This document shows positions 1-7,247 of a stretch of DNA of 29,618 bases, one piece after another. The DNA is from JBDTGE01 sp050742975 (GTDB lineage Bacteria > Actinomycetota > Actinomycetes > Mycobacteriales > Jatrophihabitantaceae). The stretch covers positions 1 through 29,618 of the forward strand of contig JBOGDQ010000297.1 of assembly GCA_050742975.1 (NCBI GenBank), written 5' to 3'. A program made the translations under genes and the position numbers. Under the pieces are notes generated by a model that worked only from the letters and a program-made list of their open reading frames with translations, was not told where the DNA came from and made no database searches. Position 1 is the stretch's first letter. The number at the start of each line of letters is the position of its first letter.

Positions 1-946
1 AGCCGGAACGGCCCGACCCGGCGGGAGCATCGCGCACCAGCTTGTTCGCCAACTCGACCACCTGCGGCGTGGAGCGGTAGTCGCGCTCGAGCCGGACGAG
101 CACGGCGTCCGGGAACCGCCGCCGGAACCCAAGCAGGTGCTCGGGTGTCGCCCCGGCGAAGCTGTAGATCGTCTGGTTCGCGTCGCCGACCACGCACACG
201 TCCTCGCGCCCGCCCAGCCACGCGTCGAGCAGGCGTTGCTGCAGCGGCGACATGTCCTGGTACTCGTCGACCACGAAGTGGCGGTACCGGGCGCGGACCT
301 CCTCGGCGACGTCCGGGTACTCTTCGAGCGCGCCCGCCATGATCATCAGCAGATCGGCGAAGTCGACGACGCCGGCCCGCTGCTTGGCCTGCTCGTACTC
401 GGCGAAGACCCGGGCGACGACGTCGGGCGGCTGCGGCGTCTCGCGCCCGGCCGCGGCCGCTCGCTCGGCGTAGGTGGCCGGCGTGACCAGCACGGCCTTG
501 GCCCAGTCGATCTCGCCGGAGAGGTCGCGTAGGTCGGTCCGGTCGGTCCGGATCCGCAGCCGGGCCGCGGCGTTGCCGACGATGCGGATCGGGTTGTCGA
601 CGACGTCAGGCAGGCCGCCACCGAGCACGCGCGGCGCGAAGTACTGCAACTGGCGCAGCGCGAAGGCATGGAACGTCCGGGCCTGAACGCCGCTGGCGCC
701 GAGGTTGCGCAGCCGGCTGCGCAGCTCGCCTGCCGCCCGGGCGGTGAAGGTGACCGCGAGCAGCTGACCGGGCGGGACGGCTCCCGAGCGGACGGCATAG
801 GCGATCCGGTGCGTGATCGCGCGCGTCTTGCCGGTGCCGGCGCCGGCCAGGATGCAGACGGGGCCGCGGACGGCTTCGGCGGCGGCCCGCTGCTCGGGGT
901 CGAGCCCGGCGAGCACCCCGTCGGCCGGCCGATCCTGGGTCTCCAC
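1..946 (-). CDS. uvrD2: ATP-dependent DNA helicase UvrD2, N-terminal part (3' end outside window)
   Basis: Superfamily 1 (UvrD/Rep/PcrA) 3'-5' DNA helicase. About 315 residues are visible and the frame is open to the window edge. From the chosen GTG the protein reads METQDRPADG; Walker A AGAGTGKT is near residues 34-41, motif Ia VTFTARAAGEL follows, Walker B DEYQD is at 227-231, then motif III GDANQTIYSFAGA and motif IV RDYRSTPQVVELAN. The motif spacing is normal for SF1A helicases. Identification as UvrD2 rather than UvrD1 or PcrA rests partly on its place beside mycoredoxin and nudC, as in mycobacteria; the C-terminal HRDC/tetracysteine region that would prove it is outside. The GTG at 944-946 was chosen because it leads directly into the conserved LDPEQRAA start. 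It is divergent from mrx1 with 130 bases between. Confidence 0.88.
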   Translation of the reverse strand, partial: METQDRPADGVLAGLDPEQRAAAEAVRGPVCILAGAGTGKTRAITHRIAYAVRSGAVPPGQLLAVTFTARAAGELRSRLRNLGASGVQARTFHAFALRQLQYFAPRVLGGGLPDVVDNPIRIVGNAAARLRIRTDRTDLRDLSGEIDWAKAVLVTPATYAERAAAAGRETPQPPDVVARVFAEYEQAKQRAGVVDFADLLMIMAGALEEYPDVAEEVRARYRHFVVDEYQDMSPLQQRLLDAWLGGREDVCVVGDANQTIYSFAGATPEHLLGFRRRFPDAVLVRLERDYRSTPQVVELANKLVRDAPAGSGRSG

Positions 947-1009
947 CCGCCCGATACTGCCAGCGATCGCCGACACCCCTGCAGCGGTACCGGTTCCTGT
1001 GGACGGGCG

Positions 1010-1027
1010 CGCCGGAATGTTCCGGCG
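1010..1027. promoter_or_regulatory. 18-bp perfect palindrome in the uvrD2/mrx1 divergent region
   Basis: CGCCGGAA-TG-TTCCGGCG: two perfect 8-base arms separated by 2 bases. It overlaps the -35-like GGAAT element of the proposed mrx1 promoter. It could be a binding site for a dimeric regulator or a hairpin in the uvrD2 leader. It does not match the actinobacterial LexA box (GAAC-N4-GTTC). No regulator can be named from sequence. Confidence 0.45.
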
Positions 1028-1040
1028 ACAGCTCCGCGTT
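1014..1040 (+). promoter_or_regulatory. Thiol-stress sigma factor (SigR/SigH-type) promoter for mrx1
   Basis: GGAAT at 1014-1018 is followed after 19 bases by GTT at 1038-1040. This fits the consensus GGAAT-N18/19-GTT of the ECF sigma factors SigR (Streptomyces) and SigH (mycobacteria), which respond to disulfide stress. It places transcription start roughly 30 bases before the mrx1 ATG, leaving room for the Shine-Dalgarno GGAGGA at 1062-1067. The downstream gene is a mycothiol-dependent redox protein, which makes biological sense. Only eight bases are specified, so a chance match remains possible. Confidence 0.6.
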
Positions 1041-1076
1041 GTGGCCAGGACCGTTTCGACCGGAGGACGCCCGCTG

Positions 1077-1310
1077 ATGCTCACGATGTACACGACGACC
1101 TGGTGCGGCTACTGCACGCGCCTGAAGGACCAGTTGCAGCGCGAGGGTATCGGCTACACCGAGGTCAACATCGAAACCGACGACGCCGCGGCCGACTTGG
1201 TCATGAGCGTCAACGGCGGCAACCGCACCGTCCCCACCCTCGTGTTCCCCAACGGGGCGGCGTTGACGAATCCGAGCCTCGCGCAGGTCAAGTCGCAGCT
1301 CGCCGCTTGA
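1077..1310 (+). CDS. mrx1: Mycoredoxin (glutaredoxin-like, CGYC active site)
   Basis: A 77-residue thioredoxin-fold protein that reduces protein-mycothiol mixed disulfides in the cytosol. The active site W-C-G-Y-C has cysteines at residues 10 and 13, directly after the first beta strand (LTMYTTTW). The glutaredoxin cis-proline segment TVPTLVF and the following SVNGGNR region are typical of mycoredoxin-1. The ATG at 1077 was chosen over longer in-frame extensions because GGAGGA lies 9 bases upstream and the fold begins right at this Met. The stop TGA overlaps the proposed TTG start of the next gene (TTGA), so the two are probably co-translated. A GGAAT-N19-GTT promoter lies upstream. Its presence implies mycothiol as the low-molecular-weight thiol. 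Confidence 0.93.
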   Translation: MLTMYTTTWCGYCTRLKDQLQREGIGYTEVNIETDDAAADLVMSVNGGNRTVPTLVFPNGAALTNPSLAQVKSQLAA

Positions 1311-1915
1311 GCGGCTACCGGCCGGTCTCGCGCGACGTTCTGATCGCCCTGCTCGCCGAGCGGATCAACCGATCGACCGGCCTCGTCCGGGTCGCGATCG
1401 ACGGGCCTGCGCCTGCGGCTCCGCACGAACTTGCCGGTTCGCTGGTCGACCCGCTGCGCGCGCTCGGCCGCCCGGTTCACCTGGTCCGAGCCGAGACGTT
1501 CTGGCACGACGCGTCGCTGCGACTGGAGTACGGCCACGAGGACGCCGACTCGTACCTGGGCTGGCTGGACGCGCAAACCCTGCGGCGGGAGGTGCTCGAT
1601 CCGGTGACGACGTCGGGCTCGTACCTGCCGTCCTTACGTGATCCGGCCACGAATCGGGCCACCCGCGAGCGGCCCCGAACGGTTGAGCCGAACGCCGTCC
1701 TCGTGGTCAGCGGCGAGCTGCTGCTCGGGCTCGGCCTGCCCTTCGAGCTGACCGTCCACCTCGCGATGTCACCGGGCGCCCGCGCGCGCCGGATCGATCC
1801 GGAGCTCGCCTGGACGCTACCGGCCTTCGACCGCTACGACGCCGAGGTCGCGCCGCAGGAGCGGGCGGACTTGGTCGTGCGGGTCGACGATCCGGACCGG
1901 CCCGCCGTCCGATAA
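1307..1915 (+). CDS. Uridine kinase-like protein lacking a P-loop
   Basis: A protein of 202 residues beginning (M)SGYRPVSRDVLIALLAERI. It follows the layout of P-loop nucleoside/uridine kinases: a beta strand VRVAIDGP near residues 28-35, a LRLEYGHEDADSYLGWLD segment where such proteins recognise substrate, an RDPATNRATR stretch, and a late strand AVLVVSGELLLG. The expected GxxxxGK[ST] after IDGP is replaced by APAAPHEL, so ATP binding by a normal Walker A is not expected. It may be a degenerate kinase with a binding or other role; no reaction is assigned. The TTG at 1307 is the only sensible start near the conserved N terminus, giving a 4-base TTGA overlap with mrx1. The gene contains a TTA leucine codon at 1634-1636. 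Confidence 0.72.
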   Translation: MSGYRPVSRDVLIALLAERINRSTGLVRVAIDGPAPAAPHELAGSLVDPLRALGRPVHLVRAETFWHDASLRLEYGHEDADSYLGWLDAQTLRREVLDPVTTSGSYLPSLRDPATNRATRERPRTVEPNAVLVVSGELLLGLGLPFELTVHLAMSPGARARRIDPELAWTLPAFDRYDAEVAPQERADLVVRVDDPDRPAVR

Positions 1916-1992
1916 TGCAGATCTTGTTGCGCCCGCGTCGCCATAGCCGCGCCGATGCAACAGCGTCGCCATCGGGACTATTTAGCTGCGGT

Positions 1993-2022
1993 AACGGTTC
2001 GAGAGGCGAACCATTTGCTATC
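1993..2022 (+). promoter_or_regulatory. Candidate MarR operator over a leaderless promoter
   Basis: An inverted repeat GGTTCG-N5-CGAACC spans 1996-2012, with outer AA/TT pairs at 1993-1994 and 2014-2015. It abuts a -10-like TTGCTAT at 2015-2021, which ends about ten bases before the MarR ATG at 2031. No Shine-Dalgarno sequence precedes that ATG, so a leaderless transcript is likely. MarR proteins commonly repress their own operon by binding a palindrome of this size over the -10 region. The rest of the 115-base gap shows nothing clear. Confidence 0.5.
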
Positions 2023-2030
2023 GTGGCCGC

Positions 2031-2486
2031 ATGTCAACTGCCAGCCGTCCGAGCTCCGAGATCGACGCGGTGCGAGCGCTGGCGCGGCTGGCCCGGCTGG
2101 TCGAGCGCAGCACCGGGGATCTGAGCCTGGCGCACTACCGCGTGCTGTCGGCGGTGGCCGACGGGAACGACCGCGCGTCGCGCATGGCGCAGCGACTCGT
2201 CCTCGGCAAGCCGACGATCAGCGCGGCGGTGGACGCCCTGTGTCAGCGCGGCCTGCTGACCCGTGAGAGCGTCGAGGGCGACCAGCGCGCCACGGCGCTG
2301 CGCATCACGCCCGCGGGAACGCGGGCGCTCGACGCGGTCGAGGACTCGATTCTCGCGCGCTTCGGGCCGGTGCTCGTTCGAACCCGGCGCCCCGTGCAGA
2401 TCGTCGATTCGCTGAACCGGCTGGGTGTGGCGCTGGACGACCTTGCCGAGGAGCGGCTGGCGGCGGGCAGCGTGACGCGCACGTGA
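2031..2486 (+). CDS. MarR-family transcriptional regulator
   Basis: A winged-helix regulator of 151 residues, normal MarR length. The helix-turn-helix core runs from about residue 37 (YRVLSAVAD) through the recognition helix around GKPTISAAVDAL to the wing ESVEGDQRATALRITPAG. The flanking helices, rich in Leu and Arg, would form the dimer interface. MarR proteins usually sense small lipophilic or phenolic ligands and repress a linked exporter. Here the stop TGA overlaps the GTG start of a large ABC exporter gene by four bases (GTGA), so the regulator and its likely target are one transcriptional unit. A palindrome over the promoter suggests autoregulation. The ATG at 2031 lacks a ribosome binding site. 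Confidence 0.88.
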   Translation: MSTASRPSSEIDAVRALARLARLVERSTGDLSLAHYRVLSAVADGNDRASRMAQRLVLGKPTISAAVDALCQRGLLTRESVEGDQRATALRITPAGTRALDAVEDSILARFGPVLVRTRRPVQIVDSLNRLGVALDDLAEERLAAGSVTRT

Positions 2487-5233
2487 CGCAGGCACCACCC
2501 GGCTGGGTCCGGCGGCTGTGGGGCTACCTGCTCCGCCACCGCCGCAACGTGATGCTTGCCCTCGCCGCGGCGATCCTGGGCAGCGCCTGCCAGACTGTCG
2601 TCCCGCTGATAGCGCGGCAGATCGTCGACAAGGTGATCGTCCAGCACACCTCACCGCTGTGGCCGTGGCTGGTGCTGCTCATCGTCATCGCCGTCGCGGT
2701 GTTCGGCTTCGCCTACGTGCGGCGGTACCGCGGCGGCCAGCTCGCACTCGCGGTCCAGTACGACCTGCGCAACGACATGCACGACCACCTGCAGGTGATG
2801 GACCAGGACAACCTGGGCCGGATGTCCACCGGGCAGCTGGTATCCCGCGCGAACTCCGACTCGACCCTCGTCCAGGGACTGCTCGGGTTCCTGCCGATCA
2901 TGACCGGCAACGTGCTCATGATGCTGCTGTCACTGGCCGTCATGATCGTCCTCTCGCCGATGCTCGCACTGGTCAGCGTGATCGTCCTGCCCTCGCTGTT
3001 CGTCGTGTCGTACCGGATGCGCGTGCGGGTGTTCCCGGCGTCGTGGGACGGGCAGCAGCGCGAGGGCGACGTCGCCCAGATCGTGGACGAAGCAGTCAAC
3101 GGGGTACGGGTCGTCAAGGCGTTCGGCCAGGAGCGGCGCGAGGTCGACCGGATGGTCGGGGCAGCGTCGGTGCTGTACGGCTCGCGGATGCGCGCGGTCC
3201 GGCTGCAGGCCCGCTACCAGCCGCTGCTCGAGACGATCCCGTCCCTGGCCCAGGTGGCGATCCTGGCGCTCGGCGGCTGGATGGCCCTGCACCACGACAT
3301 CACCATCGGCACCTTCCTCGCGTTCTCCACCTACGTCGCGCAGTTCGTCGCACCCGCCCGGCAGCTCGCCGGCATCCTCACCGTCGGCCAGCAGGCGCGG
3401 GCAGGGATCGAGCGGATCTTCCAGCTGCTCGATCTGCGGCCGACCATAGACGACCCGCCCGATGCCGTCGAACTGCCTGCGTTACAAGGGGAAATCATTT
3501 TCAGGGACGTGCACTTCGGTTACGGCGAGGCTCCCGTCCTGCGCGGGGTGGACCTGCACGTGGCCGCCGGTGAGCGTGTCGCGATCGTCGGGCCGAGCGG
3601 CAGCGGCAAGTCGACGCTCGCCTCGCTCGTCTCGCGGTTCCACGACCCGGACAGCGGTGCCGTGCTCGTCGACGGGCATGACCTGCGGACCGTGTCACTG
3701 CACTCGCTGCGGCGGCAGGTCGGCGTCGCGTTCGAGGACAGCTTCCTGTTTTCGGACACCGTGCGCGCCAACATCGCGTACGGACGGCCGGGAGCGAGCG
3801 ACGACGAGGTCGAGGCAGCGGCCCGTGCCGCACAGGCGCACGAGTTCATCAGCGACCTCCCGCGCGGCTACGACACGACGGTGGGCGAGCGCGGGCTGAC
3901 CCTCTCCGGCGGGCAACGACAACGACTCGCCCTGGCCCGGGCGATCCTCGCCGATCCGCGCATCCTGATCCTCGACGACGCCACGAGCGCGGTCGATGCG
4001 CGCACCGAGCAGGCCATCCACGACGGGCTGCGGGGCGTGCTCGCGAACCGGACCACGCTGCTGATCGCGCACCGGGTGTCGACGCTGCACCTCGCCGACC
4101 GGATCGTCGTGCTCGGCGATGGGCGCGTCGTCGCCCAGGGCACGCACGACGACCTGCTGCGCACCAGCGCGACGTACCGCTCGCTGCTGTCCGGCCTGGA
4201 CGACGAACTGCGCGAGCAGGTCGGCGACCGCATCGAGGTCCTGGCCGCCATGACCGACGGGGTCACCGCCGCGGCATGGACGCGATCGACGTCGCCGGAC
4301 GGCTCGGCGGCGTCGCGATCGGTCGGCGCACCGAACCTCGGCCCGGGCCTCGGCGGCAGCGCCGGCGGCGCGGGCGGCTGGCGGCTGAACCTGGCGCCGA
4401 CACCGGAGCTGCTGGCCCGCGTCGCCGCGCTGCGCCCGGTGCGCGACGTCCCGTCGATCGACCTGGACCGCGAGTCGCGTCAGGATCGCACATTCACCCT
4501 GCTGCACGTGCTGCGCGAGTTCCGCCGGCCGCTGCTCATCGGGCTCATCCTCGTCGTCCTCGACTCGATAGCCGGACTGTTCGGCCCGGTGCTCGTGAAG
4601 ACCGGGATCGACAACGGGGTGGCGCAGGGCTCGAAGTCGGTCCTGTTCGTCGCATCGGCCGCGTTCCTCGTGATCACGCTGGCGGACCTGGTCAACCAGA
4701 TCGGCGAGACGTTCGTGACCGGCCGGGCCGCGGAGCGGATCATGCTGTCGCTGCGTATCCGGATCTGGGCGCAGCTGCAGCGGCTGTCGCTGGACTACTA
4801 CGAGCGCGAGATGGCCGGCCGGATCATGACCCGGATGACGACCGACGTCGACCAGTTCGAATCCCTGATCGAGAACGGCCTGCTGTCGGCGCTGGTGTCG
4901 CTGGTGACGTTCGTCGGCGTCGGCGTCGCGCTCGTGGTGGTGAACGTCGAGTTGGGGTTATGGACGCTGACCGTCGCGATCCCGCTGACCGTGGCCACGG
5001 TGTGGTTCCGGCGCCGCGCCGCCCGGCTGTACGACCTGTCCCGCGAGCGCATCGCGATCGTGAACGCCGACTTCCAGGAGAGCCTGTCAGGAGTGCGCGA
5101 GTCGCAGGCCTTCGTGCACGAGGCGGCGACGATCGAGCACTTCCACCACCTGGGCCGTCGCTACCTGCGCTCGCGGGTGGCCGCCCAGCGCCTGGTCGCC
5201 ACCTACTTCCCGTTCGTGCAGTTCCTGTCCTAG
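2483..5233 (+). CDS. ABC exporter, open N-terminal part (TMD1-NBD1-part of TMD2)
   Basis: 916 residues from the GTG that overlaps the MarR stop. TMD1 covers roughly residues 15-310 with six hydrophobic segments. NBD1 has Walker A GPSGSGKST at 370-378, signature LSGGQ at 474-478 and Walker B ILILDD at 494-499. The catalytic Glu after Walker B is Asp499, the mark of a degenerate ATP site. A Gly/Ser/Ala-rich linker lies near 605-640. TMD2 begins near 675 and is cut after residue 916. Two TTA leucine codons, rare at this G+C, occur at 3482-3484 and 4958-4960, the first in a run of unusual codons (TTA CAA GGG GAA ATC ATT). Translated alone, this fragment would be an exporter with one complete half. 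Confidence 0.7.
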   Translation: MTQAPPGWVRRLWGYLLRHRRNVMLALAAAILGSACQTVVPLIARQIVDKVIVQHTSPLWPWLVLLIVIAVAVFGFAYVRRYRGGQLALAVQYDLRNDMHDHLQVMDQDNLGRMSTGQLVSRANSDSTLVQGLLGFLPIMTGNVLMMLLSLAVMIVLSPMLALVSVIVLPSLFVVSYRMRVRVFPASWDGQQREGDVAQIVDEAVNGVRVVKAFGQERREVDRMVGAASVLYGSRMRAVRLQARYQPLLETIPSLAQVAILALGGWMALHHDITIGTFLAFSTYVAQFVAPARQLAGILTVGQQARAGIERIFQLLDLRPTIDDPPDAVELPALQGEIIFRDVHFGYGEAPVLRGVDLHVAAGERVAIVGPSGSGKSTLASLVSRFHDPDSGAVLVDGHDLRTVSLHSLRRQVGVAFEDSFLFSDTVRANIAYGRPGASDDEVEAAARAAQAHEFISDLPRGYDTTVGERGLTLSGGQRQRLALARAILADPRILILDDATSAVDARTEQAIHDGLRGVLANRTTLLIAHRVSTLHLADRIVVLGDGRVVAQGTHDDLLRTSATYRSLLSGLDDELREQVGDRIEVLAAMTDGVTAAAWTRSTSPDGSAASRSVGAPNLGPGLGGSAGGAGGWRLNLAPTPELLARVAALRPVRDVPSIDLDRESRQDRTFTLLHVLREFRRPLLIGLILVVLDSIAGLFGPVLVKTGIDNGVAQGSKSVLFVASAAFLVITLADLVNQIGETFVTGRAAERIMLSLRIRIWAQLQRLSLDYYEREMAGRIMTRMTTDVDQFESLIENGLLSALVSLVTFVGVGVALVVVNVELGLWTLTVAIPLTVATVWFRRRAARLYDLSRERIAIVNADFQESLSGVRESQAFVHEAATIEHFHHLGRRYLRSRVAAQRLVATYFPFVQFLS

Positions 5234-5248
5234 GTCGCCGACGCGATC

Positions 5249-6295
5249 GTGCTCGGGGTCGGCGCGCGCCTGATCGCTTCGGGCGACCTGACGCCGGGCG
5301 CGCTGATCGCGTTCATCCTCTACATCGACATGTTCTTCTCGCCGATCCAGCAGCTCTCGCAGGTCTTCGACTCGTGGCAGCAGACCCGGGTGTCGGTGGG
5401 CCGGGTGGCCGAGCTGATGGCCCTGGAAACGCTGACCCCGCTGCCGGCCGAGCCGGTTCCGACGGGGTGGCTACGTGGCGAGGTCGTGCTCGAGGACGTG
5501 CACTTCTCCTACCCGGCCGTGCGGCCGCGTCCAGGTGCGCAGCGGCGCGGTCCGGCCGACGCGCGGCTGCCTATCGCCGACGGGCTCGCGGTTAAGGCGC
5601 CCGAAGCGCTGCGCGGCATCGACCTGCGCGTGGCCGCCGGCGAGACGGTTGCGCTGGTCGGCGAGACCGGAGCCGGCAAGTCCACGGTAATGAAACTGCT
5701 CGCCCGCTTCTACGATCCGGACGCCGGTGCCGTGCTCGTCGACGGCCTCGACCTGCGCACCCTCGAGTTGCAGGCGTTCCGCCGTCAGCTCGGGTACGTG
5801 CCGCAGGAAGCGTTCCTGTTCACCGGCACGGTCCGCGACAACATCGCCTACGGACGCCCGGAGGCGACCGATGCCGACGTGGAGTCGGCCGCCCGCGCGG
5901 TGGGCGCGCACGAGTTCATCGCCGCCCTGCCGGACGGGTACCTGCACGAGCTGTCCGAGCGCGGCCGGTCGCTGTCCTCCGGGCAGCGTCAGCTCATCGC
6001 GCTGGCCCGCGCCGAGCTCGTCGATCCCGCCGTGCTGTTGCTGGACGAGGCGACGTCGAACCTGGACCTGGTGACCGAGGCGCACGTCGCCGCCGCCATG
6101 CAGCGGGTCTCCGGCGCCCGGACGACGATCGTGATCGCCCACCGGCTGCAGACGGCGCGCACGGCCGACCGGATCGTGGTGCTCGATCACGGCGCGGTGG
6201 TCGAAGCGGGCTCGCACGAGGAGCTGCTCGATCGCGGCGGCCGGTACGCGGCCATGTGGCGGGCGTTCGAGGTCGTCGGCTCGGGAGCGCGCTGA
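5249..6295 (+). CDS. ABC exporter, C-terminal part after the TAG (end of TMD2 and NBD2)
   Basis: Same frame as the preceding fragment, 348 residues if translation restarted at GTG 5249. It holds the last transmembrane segments (ALIAFILYIDMFFSPI) and a complete NBD2: Walker A GETGAGKST at 138-146, signature LSSGQ at about 242-246, Walker B VLLLDE with a normal catalytic Glu267, and the H-loop IVIAHRL. No Shine-Dalgarno sequence lies at a useful distance before 5249 (TAGG sits about 15 bases away), so independent translation is doubtful. It most likely survives as the tail of the interrupted gene. It ends 28 bases from the convergent nudC stop, and no terminator hairpin is obvious between them. 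Confidence 0.6.
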   Translation: MLGVGARLIASGDLTPGALIAFILYIDMFFSPIQQLSQVFDSWQQTRVSVGRVAELMALETLTPLPAEPVPTGWLRGEVVLEDVHFSYPAVRPRPGAQRRGPADARLPIADGLAVKAPEALRGIDLRVAAGETVALVGETGAGKSTVMKLLARFYDPDAGAVLVDGLDLRTLELQAFRRQLGYVPQEAFLFTGTVRDNIAYGRPEATDADVESAARAVGAHEFIAALPDGYLHELSERGRSLSSGQRQLIALARAELVDPAVLLLDEATSNLDLVTEAHVAAAMQRVSGARTTIVIAHRLQTARTADRIVVLDHGAVVEAGSHEELLDRGGRYAAMWRAFEVVGSGAR

Positions 6296-6323
6296 TTCGC
6301 CCGACCTCCGCGAGTGGCCAGCC

Positions 6324-7247
6324 TCAGTCCGGGAGCTCGCCTGCCAGCCAGAGGTCGATGAGGTAGCGCGAGATCGAGAGCTTCGGGGACACGCCACGAA
6401 GCCGCGCGGCAGGCTCTCCGTCAGCACCCGCGTCGGACCAGTCGGCCGCCTGCTGCACCTCGTCCCGGTCGAACCAGCTCGCTTCGGCCATCTCGACCGG
6501 GTCCAGCGAGATTTGCGGGTCACCGTCCAGGCGCCCGCTGAAGCCGACCATCAGCGACGACGGGAACGGCCACGGCTGGCTGGCCACGTAGCGCAGGTCG
6601 CGGACGCGCACGCCGACCTCTTCGAACACCTCGCGGGCGACGGCGGACTCGAGCGACTCCCCCGGCTCGACGAAGCCGGCCAGCGTGGAGAATCGGCCCT
6701 GCTCCCACTGCGGCCCGCGGCCGAGCAGCGCGCGGTCGGCGCCGTCGAAGCTGCCAGTGATCAGCATGATGACGGCGGGATCGGTGCGCGGGAAGTGCTC
6801 GGTTCCGTCGTTCGGGCAGGTCCGCGTCCAGCCGGCGTGAGCCTCGACGGTCGGCGTGCCGCACAGCGGGCAGTGCGTGTGCCGCTGGTGCCACTGCTCG
6901 AGCGCGATCGCCGACGCGAACAGCGCGCCCGCGAGGTCGTCGATGGTAGGCCCGAGTTCGCGCAGCGTCAGCCACTTGCCGCCGTCCTGCTCCACCGTCG
7001 CGGTGAAGTAGGCCTGATCGCCGACCACACCGAGGAACCGGCGCGGCGCGTCGTCGGGAACGTCGACGGCAGTGCGGAACGCCAGCGCGTTCACACCACC
7101 CTCGTCCGCCGCAACCGGCGTCGCGGACTTGCCGGTCACCGCCAGCACGCGCGCACGCTGCCACGCCGAGGCCAGCCACTCGGTGTCGGTGCGATGCGGC
7201 GCCGCCCGGTCGAACGGGGCGGCCGCCAACTTCAACGGGCCGATCAC
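6324..7247 (-). CDS. nudC: NAD(+)/NADH pyrophosphatase, NudC-type Nudix hydrolase
   Basis: 307 residues. NudC enzymes split NAD(H) into NMN(H) and AMP and can remove NAD caps from RNA. Seen here: an N-terminal degenerate Nudix-like lobe (1-120), a zinc-ribbon segment (126-151), a full Nudix box from Gly191 to Val213 (G-x5-E-x7-RE-V-x-EE-x-G-V), and the NudC hallmark SQPWPFPSS at 223-231. The ribbon has only three cysteines, C126, C129 and C144; the fourth position (147) is Asp, with His151 nearby. The GTG at 7247 overlaps the stop of the upstream M16 gene (GTGA), so it is the last gene of a minus-strand operon. Longer upstream readings belong to the M16 gene region. Confidence 0.92.
   Translation of the reverse strand: MIGPLKLAAAPFDRAAPHRTDTEWLASAWQRARVLAVTGKSATPVAADEGGVNALAFRTAVDVPDDAPRRFLGVVGDQAYFTATVEQDGGKWLTLRELGPTIDDLAGALFASAIALEQWHQRHTHCPLCGTPTVEAHAGWTRTCPNDGTEHFPRTDPAVIMLITGSFDGADRALLGRGPQWEQGRFSTLAGFVEPGESLESAVAREVFEEVGVRVRDLRYVASQPWPFPSSLMVGFSGRLDGDPQISLDPVEMAEASWFDRDEVQQAADWSDAGADGEPAARLRGVSPKLSISRYLIDLWLAGELPD

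Larger units (their letters stand above)
2483..6295 (+). pseudogene. Fused heterodimer-type ABC exporter interrupted by an in-frame TAG
   Basis: One reading frame of 1271 codons encodes two complete ABC exporter halves (TMD1-NBD1-linker-TMD2-NBD2), a common single-chain layout in Actinobacteria. It is broken only by TAG at 5231-5233 (codon 917), inside TMD2 between ...FPFVQFLS and VADAIVLGVG.... The frame is intact on both sides and every NBD2 motif survives, so the change is a single substitution (GAG or CAG to TAG is enough), recent, or a sequencing error. Such proteins export lipophilic compounds, drugs or peptides across the cytoplasmic membrane; the linked MarR gene suggests ligand-induced efflux. 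If the stop is real, the product lacks NBD2 and part of TMD2, and should not transport unless the codon is read through. Confidence 0.78.

Noticed and set aside
346..798. Minus-strand frame of 150 codons inside uvrD2
   Set aside because: It is out of frame with the helicase motifs, which read continuously in another minus-strand frame from 946 to the edge.
1010..1027. LexA (SOS) box in front of uvrD2
   Set aside because: The palindrome lacks the GAAC-N4-GTTC core of actinobacterial SOS boxes.
4276..5595. A 439-codon plus-strand frame across the exporter, considered as a frameshifted continuation past the TAG
   Set aside because: It is a +1 shadow: the real protein continues in the original frame on both sides of the TAG, so no frameshift is needed.
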